From Flavobacterium succinicans (GTDB taxonomy: Bacteria; Bacteroidota; Bacteroidia; Flavobacteriales; Flavobacteriaceae), in assembly GCF_001662485.1 (NCBI RefSeq), contig NZ_JMTM01000046.1:310001-374000 (forward strand): a DNA stretch of 64,000 bases. The letters run 5' to 3'. Position 1 is the stretch's first letter. Each line of letters begins with the position of its first letter. Positions 53,591 to 60,982 of this stretch are shown piece after piece. The position numbers were made by a program, and so were the translations under genes. The notes beneath the pieces are model-generated. The model had not been told where the DNA came from. It saw only the letters and a program-made list of their open reading frames with translations, and did no database searches.

Positions 53591-54268
53591 ATGATAAATA
53601 ATAAGTTAGATCATATAAAGGAAAAAATTACTGTTTGGGGTTGTGGAATCGGTCTTATTGCTCCTTTTTTATTGGTTGGATTATGGACTTTGCTTTTTAG
53701 TTGTTATAGCATTTTCAAATCAGAACAGTCTAAAGATTGGTTGCAAATTCCTGCGGATATTGTAAAAACTGATTTAAAAACTCATAGAAGTCATGATTTA
53801 AAAACGACATCACAAGTTTTAATTCAATATGAGTATGAAATTAATTCAAAAAAATATACAGGTGATAGATTGGCTTTTGGTTATAAGGGGAGTAACATAG
53901 AAGACCATGATGATTTATTTTTTATACTAGGCAATGCTACTAGAATCATTGTTTATGTTAATCCAAATGACAATAATGAATCTGTAATCATTACAGGTTT
54001 AAATGACTCGATTTTATTTATTTTAATTTTTTCAATAATGTGGAATTTTACTATGATTGGGATAGTATTATCTGTATATCAAGAAAAAAGTAAAAATTAC
54101 ATTGGTGTTTCTCTTCTTTTTGTTTGGTTTGGAGGAGTACTTTTATTAGCATCAGGAATAACTCACATTGATATTGAAAGTAAAATTAATGTTATTGAAG
54201 AATCACATAATAACCTATATCCAACTATAGAATTAAACAATAAATTAAACAATGAAAATTACACTTAA
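53591..54268 (+). CDS. DUF3592-like membrane protein
   Basis: A 225-residue protein with one N-terminal membrane helix (about 15-40), a soluble segment of beta character (ADIVKTDLKTHRSHDLKTTSQVLIQYEYEIN in part, then IIVYVNPNDNNESVI) and two C-terminal helices (about 140-160 and 170-190). The VNPxDPxxS-like motif resembles DUF3592. It is unusually AT-rich and its 3' end overlaps the osmC start by 17 bases. It has no evident role in methionine synthesis. Confidence 0.75.
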   Translation: MINNKLDHIKEKITVWGCGIGLIAPFLLVGLWTLLFSCYSIFKSEQSKDWLQIPADIVKTDLKTHRSHDLKTTSQVLIQYEYEINSKKYTGDRLAFGYKGSNIEDHDDLFFILGNATRIIVYVNPNDNNESVIITGLNDSILFILIFSIMWNFTMIGIVLSVYQEKSKNYIGVSLLFVWFGGVLLLASGITHIDIESKINVIEESHNNLYPTIELNNKLNNENYT

Positions 54269-54677
54269 CAGAGTAAACGAAAATTTCCATTTCGAGTTAA
54301 AAAATGACAGAGGCCATCTAGTAAATGTAGATGCGCGTCCTGAATTTGGTGGAAATGATATGGGACCAAGTCCAATGGAATTAGTATTGATGGGTGTGGC
54401 AGGTTGTAGCGGCATCGATATGATTTCGATTTTGAAAAAACAACGTCAGGAAATCACCTCTTTTAAAGCTGAGGTAGAAGGAGAACGTGTACAAGTGGGC
54501 GAAGCCAAACCCTTCAAAGACATTCACGTAGTGTTTTATTTGGAAGGTAATATTATCCCCGAAAAAGCCGCTCGTGCAGCACAACTTTCTTTTGAGAAAT
54601 ATTGTTCTGTTTCCAAAACATTAGAACCAACCGCAACCATTCATTACAAAGTGGTTTTGAACGGAGAGGAATTATAA
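54252..54677 (+). CDS. OsmC/Ohr family protein
   Basis: A 141-residue OsmC-like protein with the two conserved Cys expected for thiol-dependent peroxide reduction: GGNDMGPSPMELVLMGVAGC and, near the end, KYCSVSKTL. It may protect sulfur metabolism from peroxides; this is inferred from position. The start codon lies within the end of the upstream gene. Confidence 0.9.
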   Translation: MKITLNRVNENFHFELKNDRGHLVNVDARPEFGGNDMGPSPMELVLMGVAGCSGIDMISILKKQRQEITSFKAEVEGERVQVGEAKPFKDIHVVFYLEGNIIPEKAARAAQLSFEKYCSVSKTLEPTATIHYKVVLNGEEL

Positions 54678-54689
54678 ATTATTCAAGCA

Positions 54690-54790
54690 AAAAAACACAC
54701 AGATTGCACAGATTTACACAGATTTGTCAGTTTGTTTTTGAAATTTAAAACAATAAGAATTTGTGCAAATTCGTGCAATTCGTGTTAAAA
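54690..54790. repeat. Imperfect inverted repeats between osmC and metZ
   Basis: Left part: units of CACAGATT (ACACACAGATTGCACAGATT...). Right part: reversed units of CACGAATT (AATTCGTGCAATTCGTG). The two halves can fold back on each other. CACGAATT-type repeats are frequent between Bacteroidota genes. Confidence 0.6.
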
Positions 54791-54802
54791 ACAAAAAAAT
54801 AA

Positions 54803-55975
54803 ATGAACGAACAAGATTTTGGTTTTGAAACCCAAGCCATTCGCGGTCAGATAGAACGAACACAATATTTAGAGCATTCGGTGCCTTTATACTTAACGTC
54901 AAGTTTTGTGTTTGAGGATGCCGAAGATATGAGAGCTTCATTCGCAGAAGAAAAAGAACGTAATGTTTACAGTCGCTACAGCAACCCCAACACCATTGAG
55001 TTTATTGATAAAATTTGCAAAATGGAAGGCGCTGAAGCTGGTTATGCTTTTGCATCAGGAATGGCGGCCATCTATTCTACGTTTGCAGCTTTGCTGAAGT
55101 CGGGCGACCATATTGTTTCGTCGAGCAGTGTTTTTGGAGCATCGCATTCTTTGTTTATGAATTATTTTCCAAAGTGGAATATACAAACGACTTATTTCGA
55201 TATTAATCAACCCGAGACGATTGAGAGTTGTATTCAACCCAACACTAAGATTCTTTATGCGGAATCCCCAACGAATCCAGCCATTGATATCATTGATTTG
55301 GAATTATTGGGTGCCATTGCCAAAAAGCACAATTTGATTTTGATTATCGATAACTGTTTTGCTACGCCTTACATCCAACAACCTATCAAATGGGGAGCGG
55401 ATTTGGTGATTCATTCGGCTACCAAATTAATCGATGGACAAGGCAGAGTGTTAGGAGGAATTACCGTTGGAAGATCCGATTTGATTAAAGATATTTATCT
55501 TTTTTCTCGATTGACAGGCCCCTCTTTGTCGCCATTTAATGCTTGGGTATTGTCTAAAAGTTTAGAAACTTTGGCGGTTCGTGTCGATAGACATTGTGAA
55601 AATGCCTTGAGAGTAGCGGAGTTTTTGGAAAATCATCCCCAAGTCAATAAAGTGAAATATCCTTTCTTGAAATCGCATCCACAATACGAAATTGCCAAAA
55701 AGCAAATGAAATTGGGTGGTAACATTGTAGCCTTCGAAATCAAAGGCGGACTTGAAGCAGGAAGAGCCTTTTTGGATAAAATAAAATTATGTTCGTTATC
55801 GCCTAATTTGGGAGACACTAGAACTATTGTAACGCATCCAGCCTCAACCACGCATAGTAAATTATCAGTAGAAGAGCGTTTGGCGGTCAGCATCACTGAT
55901 GGTTTAGTACGTGTTTCTGTAGGATTAGAAACCGTAGAAGATGTGATTGCTGATTTGAATCAGGCTTTAGCATAA
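54803..55975 (+). CDS. metZ: O-succinyl/acetylhomoserine sulfhydrylase
   Basis: PLP-dependent homocysteine synthase of the Cys/Met metabolism family, 390 residues. FETQAIRGQIERTQYLEHSVPLYLTSSF in part is typical of MetZ; the PLP Lys is in IHSATKLIDGQGRVLGG (near residue 208). It duplicates the reaction of MetY by another subfamily. Given MetX (acetyl), the true acyl donor is probably O-acetylhomoserine. Confidence 0.88.
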   Translation: MNEQDFGFETQAIRGQIERTQYLEHSVPLYLTSSFVFEDAEDMRASFAEEKERNVYSRYSNPNTIEFIDKICKMEGAEAGYAFASGMAAIYSTFAALLKSGDHIVSSSSVFGASHSLFMNYFPKWNIQTTYFDINQPETIESCIQPNTKILYAESPTNPAIDIIDLELLGAIAKKHNLILIIDNCFATPYIQQPIKWGADLVIHSATKLIDGQGRVLGGITVGRSDLIKDIYLFSRLTGPSLSPFNAWVLSKSLETLAVRVDRHCENALRVAEFLENHPQVNKVKYPFLKSHPQYEIAKKQMKLGGNIVAFEIKGGLEAGRAFLDKIKLCSLSPNLGDTRTIVTHPASTTHSKLSVEERLAVSITDGLVRVSVGLETVEDVIADLNQALA

Positions 55976-56127
55976 AAAGTTTAATTATTGATTCATATAC
56001 AATAGCCCACGGTTTCAGCCGTGGGTTTTGTGTTTATATTGTTAAAAAGTATATTTTTGTTACCATAATAAGGTAAAGATTGTTGTAGGTAAAAGCTACA
56101 ATCGTTATACGTCAACCCAAAATCATT

Positions 56128-56538
56128 ATGCTTTCAAAAAAAACGAAATACGGAATCAAAGCGCTTACTTTTTTGGCACGTCAAAAGGACAATACGCCTG
56201 TGCAAATTGCCGAAATTGCTAAAGCAGAACATATTTCTTTGAAGTTTTTGGAAAGCATTTTATTACTACTCCGTCATTCAGGTTTTCTGGGCGCCAAAAA
56301 AGGAAAAGGTGGCGGATACTATTTAATCAAAGAACCCAAAGACATCAATATGGCCAAAGTGTATCGTGTTCTAGAAGGGCCTATTGCGTTATTGCCTTGT
56401 GCTAGTCATAATTTTTATGAGCCCTGCGACGATTGCAACGACGAAGCCACCTGCGCCGTTCGTAAATTGATGATGGAAGTACGTGACAATACCTTGATGA
56501 TTTTGGAGAACAACACCCTGGCAGACATTGCTTTTTAA
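56128..56538 (+). CDS. Rrf2-family transcriptional regulator with four Cys
   Basis: A 136-residue winged-helix regulator: MLSKKTKYGIKALTFLAR, IAEIAKAEHISLKFLESILLLLRHSGFL in part and GAKKGKGGGYYL. Cys91, Cys100, Cys103 and Cys109 are spaced like the Fe-S cluster ligands of IscR. It lies between the methionine genes and the sulfate operon, so it may be the sulfur or Fe-S status regulator (compare CymR); this is inference. Confidence 0.88.
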   Translation: MLSKKTKYGIKALTFLARQKDNTPVQIAEIAKAEHISLKFLESILLLLRHSGFLGAKKGKGGGYYLIKEPKDINMAKVYRVLEGPIALLPCASHNFYEPCDDCNDEATCAVRKLMMEVRDNTLMILENNTLADIAF

Positions 56539-56544
56539 AAAAAT

Positions 56545-56599
56545 TAACCGCAAATTCACAAATTTTAACTAGGTTTTAAAATTTGCGAATTTGCGGTTA
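56545..56599. repeat. Long palindrome after the Rrf2 gene
   Basis: Arms TAACCGCAAATTCACAAATT... and ...AATTTGCGAATTTGCGGTTA match at 22 of 23 positions with a short loop. It may act as terminator for the converging Rrf2 and TSUP genes. Confidence 0.75.
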
Positions 56600-56659
56600 T
56601 TTGGTATGTTTTTAGTTACCGTTTCGGTTCTAGAAAGTTTATTTAGTGGTATGAGAGAA

Positions 56660-57442
56660 TTAAAAAATTAATTTATATCCCACAAAAAACAACATCACTG
56701 CAATTGAATTTCTAAGTAATAAGTCTGGAACTTTTCCACTGAGCATACTGCCGATGTAGATACCAGGAAGTGAGCCCATAAGTAATTGACCTAGTAATGG
56801 CCAATCCATATTACCCATCGATGCGTGCCCAAAGCCAGCCACAAGTGTTAAAGGAACGGCGTGTGCAATTTCGGTACCAACCAATTTTGGAGTAGGTAAA
56901 AGTGGATACAAAAAAAACAGCGTTACAGTTCCTAGGGCACCAGCACCAATAGACGTCAATGTCACTGTTGCACCTAGCATCACCCCAATAGCAACGGTCA
57001 GTAAATTTTGAGTTTTGCTTTCACTGTGAAATTTATCTCCCGCGTGTTTTTGTGAAAACACTAATAATTTTTGTTTGAAAACAATTGCAATTGAGGTAAA
57101 CAATAAAGCCCAGCCTAAACTGTATTTAATTATAGTATTCAATCCCGTAATATCCGCCTTAAAGCTTTCCAAAATCCACAGCGTTACAGCAGCGGCAGGT
57201 ACACTTCCTAGCGAAAGCCAACCCACAATGGTCCAGTTGATGTTTCTCTTTTTGTTATGGACAAAAATTCCGCCCATTTTGGTAAAAGCGGCATACAATA
57301 AATCGGTACCAACCGCTGTAGTAGGAGGAATACCAAACCATAACAAAATAGGAGTCATCAATGACCCACCGCCAACACCGGTCATTCCGACCACAAAACC
57401 TACTACTAAACCTGCAATTACAAATCCTATATGAAAATCCAT
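56660..57442 (-). CDS. TSUP-family (TauE/SafE) sulfite/sulfate permease
   Basis: An integral membrane protein (260 residues from the ATG at 57442, about eight helices) with the two TSUP repeats: GMTGVGGGSLMTPILLWFGIPPTTAVGTDLL in part, and LTSIGAGALGTVTLFFLYP. Members move sulfite, sulfonates or sulfate. Its place opposite the sulfate assimilation operon suggests sulfur-anion transport. The TTG at 57460 gives only a six-residue extension. Confidence 0.88.
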   Translation of the reverse strand: MDFHIGFVIAGLVVGFVVGMTGVGGGSLMTPILLWFGIPPTTAVGTDLLYAAFTKMGGIFVHNKKRNINWTIVGWLSLGSVPAAAVTLWILESFKADITGLNTIIKYSLGWALLFTSIAIVFKQKLLVFSQKHAGDKFHSESKTQNLLTVAIGVMLGATVTLTSIGAGALGTVTLFFLYPLLPTPKLVGTEIAHAVPLTLVAGFGHASMGNMDWPLLGQLLMGSLPGIYIGSMLSGKVPDLLLRNSIAVMLFFVGYKLIF

Positions 57443-57547
57443 TGAAACTTTTTTTTGCAAATGTAAAACAATTTTACAATAATCCTATGGATTAAGTAGA
57501 ATTAAATTTTTTCGGAGCACGAATTGTTCTTTTTCATCACGTCTCCT

Positions 57548-57612
57548 CCCGTGATTCGCTATATCTTTGTTGCCGAACCCCGGCAACAAAGGATGCCGCT
57601 ACTCCCGGGGCT
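57548..57612 (-). repeat. Variable-stem hairpin repeat, copy D (inverted)
   Basis: On the minus strand: flanks AGCGGCATCC and GATATAGCG, loop GGGTT as in copies A and B, but stem TTTGTTGCCG/CGGCAACAAA (57566-57575, 57581-57590). Outer helix CCCG/CGGG, as in copy C. Confidence 0.85.
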
Positions 57613-57735
57613 ATAACAGAAGTATATTTTTTCAATTCACTTTTTTATTCTTTTTATTACTCTTAAATCTTTTAATTGCTTAATTGACTGGGTTTTTTGA
57701 TAAAAAACTCAGCCTTATTTTTTTTAAAATAAATT

Positions 57736-57764
57736 TTGTGTTTTAGAAAATAATAGTACTTTTG
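57736..57764 (+). promoter_or_regulatory. Promoter of the sulfate assimilation operon
   Basis: TTG (57736-57738), 18-base spacer and TACTTTTG (57757-57764). The predicted leader is about 45 bases before the cysH ATG. Confidence 0.65.
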
Positions 57765-57814
57765 CAAAGTAATCTACAAAGCCGATAGGGTAATAGATTT
57801 TAAATTAAAAAAAT

Positions 57815-58516
57815 ATGAGTGCTTTACTAGTACAAGAGTTAATACAAAAAACCGAAAACCTTTCCATCGAGGAAACCTTGGCTTTTTTGGCTAATGAATT
57901 TCCAGAAAAAGTGGTTTTCTCGACTTCTTTTGGGCAAGAAGACCAGGTAATAACAGCTTTAATTGCAACAAACGAGTTGCCGATAAAAATATTTACCCTT
58001 GATACTGGAAGATTGTTTCAAGAAACTTATGATGTTTTTCATAAGACGCTAAAGAAATACAAAGTGACTATTCAGACTTTCTATCCAGAAACGAGTCAAG
58101 TAGAAAACTTGTTGAATACCAAAGGACCTAACAGTTTTTATGAATCGGTAGAAAACAGAAAAGAATGCTGTTTTATCCGAAAAGTGGTGCCATTGAAAAA
58201 GGCATTATCAGGGAATCAAATTTGGGTTACAGGTTTGAGAGCCGAGCAATCTGAGAATAGAAGTGACTTAGCCTTTTTTGAATACGATGCCCATTTTGAC
58301 ATCATCAAATTCAATCCTTTGCTGAAGTGGAGTCTAAAAGAAGTTCAAGAATATATTGATACCAACAATGTGCCACAAAACGCATTGCACAAAAAAGGAT
58401 TTGTGAGCATCGGTTGTGCACCTTGTACGAGAGCTATTGCAGAGGGTGAAGACATCAGAGCCGGAAGATGGTCTTGGGAATCCAGTCACAAAGAATGTGG
58501 GTTGCACCAAAAATAG
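57815..58516 (+). CDS. cysH: Adenylyl-sulfate (APS/PAPS) reductase
   Basis: Reduces activated sulfate to sulfite with thioredoxin. The CC pair (RKECCFIRK) and CAPC provide four [4Fe-4S] ligands, the mark of APS-type reductases, and the C-terminal KECGLH carries the catalytic Cys. FSTSFGQEDQV is the nucleotide-binding loop. 233 residues. Since no cysC kinase is in the operon, APS is the probable substrate. Confidence 0.94.
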   Translation: MSALLVQELIQKTENLSIEETLAFLANEFPEKVVFSTSFGQEDQVITALIATNELPIKIFTLDTGRLFQETYDVFHKTLKKYKVTIQTFYPETSQVENLLNTKGPNSFYESVENRKECCFIRKVVPLKKALSGNQIWVTGLRAEQSENRSDLAFFEYDAHFDIIKFNPLLKWSLKEVQEYIDTNNVPQNALHKKGFVSIGCAPCTRAIAEGEDIRAGRWSWESSHKECGLHQK

Positions 58517-58597
58517 AAGGCAGATTTTAGAAAATAGAATAAAGAGAATAGAAAAAACAATAATAGTGGTAAGATTTTAGTCGAGGTCACAACAACC

Positions 58598-58631
58598 TTA
58601 CACTTTAAACTTTAAACTCTTAAACTAAAAA
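58598..58631 (+). repeat. TTTAAAC heptad repeats before cysD
   Basis: Tandem CTTTAAACTTTAAACTCTTAAAC directly in front of the gene, repeated in similar form before cysN (59596-59618). Confidence 0.5.
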
Positions 58632-58633
58632 TA

Positions 58634-59533
58634 ATGAGTTCAGTATTAAAAACAAATGCTTTAGAAAGCGAAGCTATTTACATATTCAGAGAAGTAATTG
58701 CTCAATTTGACCGACCTGTTTTGCTTTTTTCGGGCGGGAAAGATTCGATTACCTTGGTGCGTTTGGCACAAAAAGCCTTTTTTCCAGCAAAAATTCCTTT
58801 TCCGTTGTTGCACGTAGATACAGGACATAATTTTCCAGAAACCATTGAGTTTAGAGATAAATTGGTGGCAGAATTAGGATTAGAATTAATCGTTCGCAAT
58901 GTACAAGATGCTATTGACGAAGGTAAAGTAATAGAAGAAACAGGAAAGTATTCTAGTAGAAATACACTGCAAACGACAACACTTTTGGATGCCATCGAAG
59001 AATTTAAATTCGATGCTTGTATCGGTGGAGCACGTAGAGACGAGGAAAAAGCGAGAGCCAAAGAGCGTATTTTCTCAGTACGTGATGATTTTGGTCAATG
59101 GGATGAAAAAAACCAACGTCCTGAATTGTTTGATTTGTTGAATGGTAAAATCGAAAATGGTCAAAACGTTCGTGTTTTTCCAATTTCAAACTGGACCGAA
59201 TTGGATGTTTGGAGTTATATCGAACAAGAACAAATCGAGATTCCGTCGATTTATTTTTCACACAAAAGAAAAGTTTTTTTGAGAGACGGTTTAATTTGGT
59301 CACACTCTCCTTATGTGTACCAAGAAGAAGACGAACAAATCGAAGAACGAATTGTTCGCTTCAGAACCGTTGGTGATATGAGTTGTACTGCCGCAGTAGA
59401 GTCGTATGCCGCCACTATTGCTGAAGTAGTAGGAGAAATTCGTTCTTCTACCATTTCTGAAAGAGGCGCCAGAATCGACGACAAACGTTCGGAAGCCGCT
59501 ATGGAAAAAAGAAAACAACAAGGGTACTTTTAG
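58634..59533 (+). CDS. cysD: Sulfate adenylyltransferase subunit 2
   Basis: ATP-PPi-loop subunit that forms APS from sulfate and ATP. The PP-loop LLFSGGKDSITLVRLAQKAF, HVDTGHNFPETIEFRD and GGARRDEEKARAKERIFS are diagnostic; 299 residues. It works with CysN, encoded 93 bases downstream. Confidence 0.96.
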   Translation: MSSVLKTNALESEAIYIFREVIAQFDRPVLLFSGGKDSITLVRLAQKAFFPAKIPFPLLHVDTGHNFPETIEFRDKLVAELGLELIVRNVQDAIDEGKVIEETGKYSSRNTLQTTTLLDAIEEFKFDACIGGARRDEEKARAKERIFSVRDDFGQWDEKNQRPELFDLLNGKIENGQNVRVFPISNWTELDVWSYIEQEQIEIPSIYFSHKRKVFLRDGLIWSHSPYVYQEEDEQIEERIVRFRTVGDMSCTAAVESYAATIAEVVGEIRSSTISERGARIDDKRSEAAMEKRKQQGYF

Positions 59534-59595
59534 AATAGCAATTGAAAGATTTAAGGATTTAAAAAATTAAAAGATGTAAGGAGAAAGTTAAACAA

Positions 59596-59618
59596 CTTTA
59601 AACCTTAAACTTTAAACA
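59596..59618 (+). repeat. TTTAAAC heptad repeats before cysN
   Basis: CTTTAAACCTTAAACTTTAAAC, the same type as before cysD. Both lie just upstream of the start codon. Confidence 0.5.
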
Positions 59619-59626
59619 AAAAATAA

Positions 59627-60871
59627 ATGGAAGTTTTAAAAATAGCAACAGCAGGAAGTGTAGACGACGGAAAAAGTACGTTAATCGGAAGATTATTATA
59701 CGATACACAATCCTTGACTACCGATAAAATTGAAGCAATAGAAAAAAGTAGCAAGCAAAAAGGATACGATTACTTAGATTTTTCTTTGGCGACGGATGGT
59801 TTGGTGGCCGAGAGAGAGCAAGGAATTACGATAGATGTAGCGCATATTTATTTTTCTACTGCGAAAAAAAGTTACATCATTGCCGATACACCAGGTCACG
59901 TAGAATATACCCGTAATATGGTAACTGGTGCTTCGACTTCTCAAGTATCAATTATTTTGATTGATGCTCGAAAAGGAGTAATTGAGCAAACGTACCGTCA
60001 CTTTTTTATCAATAATTTATTGCGAGTGAAAGATGTGATTGTTGCCATCAACAAAATGGATTTGGTGGATTATTCGGAAGAAGTTTTTAATAAAATCAAA
60101 GCTGATTTCCAAGCCTTAAATGCAAAAAGTGCCTACAAAGAACAAAACGTAAGCTACATTCCATTGAGTGCTTTGACAGGAGATAATGTAGTAGAAACTT
60201 TGGGAAAAATGCCTTGGTATACTGGACAAACTATTTTGCAGCATTTAGAAGGTTTAGAGCCCAAAGATATTTACGATAATGGACAAGCTCGTTTCCCAGT
60301 ACAAACCGTAATTCGTCCAAAAACGGAAGAGTACCACGATTTTAGAGGATACGCTGGAAAATTATACGGAAACAATATTAAGGTTGGCGATGCGGTAACG
60401 GTACTGCCTTCTTTGACGGAATCTACAATTACGAATATTCACTTTTTCGACAAACAATTTGATGAGGCGAGCGTTGGTTCTTCCATTACAATCGAATTGG
60501 AAAATGACATCAATGTGACTCGCGGTGATATGATTGTAAAATCAAGCGAGCTTCCTAGAATTGAAAAAGACATCACCACAACCGTTTGTTGGATGGATAG
60601 CAAAAAATTAGTAGCAGGAGCAAAGTATTTTGTGCAACACAACACCAACAGAGTTTTGGCTAAAATTGACAGTGTGAAAAACGTAATCGCAACCGATTAT
60701 TCTGGAGTGACACCAGCTAATCAATTAGCTATAAACGAAATTGGTGAAGTAACTATAAAATTGAGCAAAGCCATTTATTTTGATGCTTACAACGATAACA
60801 AATCAAATGGAGCTTTTATTTTAATTGATGCTGCAACCAACACCACTGCAGGCGTTGGATTTATAAAATAA
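59627..60871 (+). CDS. cysN: Sulfate adenylyltransferase subunit 1 (GTPase)
   Basis: EF-Tu-like GTPase that drives APS formation by CysD. G1 GSVDDGKSTLIGRLLYD, G3 DTPGHVEYTRNM, G4 NKMDLVDYS and the two beta-barrel domains are present. At 414 residues it is shorter than the E. coli protein and has no fused CysC kinase domain, consistent with direct APS reduction by CysH. Confidence 0.95.
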   Translation: MEVLKIATAGSVDDGKSTLIGRLLYDTQSLTTDKIEAIEKSSKQKGYDYLDFSLATDGLVAEREQGITIDVAHIYFSTAKKSYIIADTPGHVEYTRNMVTGASTSQVSIILIDARKGVIEQTYRHFFINNLLRVKDVIVAINKMDLVDYSEEVFNKIKADFQALNAKSAYKEQNVSYIPLSALTGDNVVETLGKMPWYTGQTILQHLEGLEPKDIYDNGQARFPVQTVIRPKTEEYHDFRGYAGKLYGNNIKVGDAVTVLPSLTESTITNIHFFDKQFDEASVGSSITIELENDINVTRGDMIVKSSELPRIEKDITTTVCWMDSKKLVAGAKYFVQHNTNRVLAKIDSVKNVIATDYSGVTPANQLAINEIGEVTIKLSKAIYFDAYNDNKSNGAFILIDAATNTTAGVGFIK

Positions 60872-60982
60872 GCCCCTAAGCCCCAAGTGGGAAATTAGTG
60901 GGAATAACGTAAAATGAAACAAATTATTAACTAAATAATAGACTCGGCTCCCTCCCTTTTGGGGAGGGCTGGGGTGGGGCTT
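60872..60982. repeat. GC-rich element filling the cysN-sir gap
   Basis: The left end reads AAGCCCCTAAGCCCCAAGTG and the right end ends in GGGGAGGGCTGGGGTGGGGC plus TT, a rough inverted repeat; the right part also forms a CCTCCC/GGGAGG hairpin. It begins at the cysN stop and ends exactly at the sir ATG, so it supplies the whole 5' region of sir. Confidence 0.75.

Larger units (their letters stand above)
57443..57814. other. Divergent intergenic region TSUP-cysH
   Basis: 372 bases without a gene. It holds repeat copy D (57548-57612), T-rich sequence, and the cysH promoter (57736-57764). No riboswitch was recognised here. Confidence 0.6.

Noticed and set aside
58702..59521. Minus-strand frames across cysD
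   Set aside because: Antisense shadows of a conserved gene.
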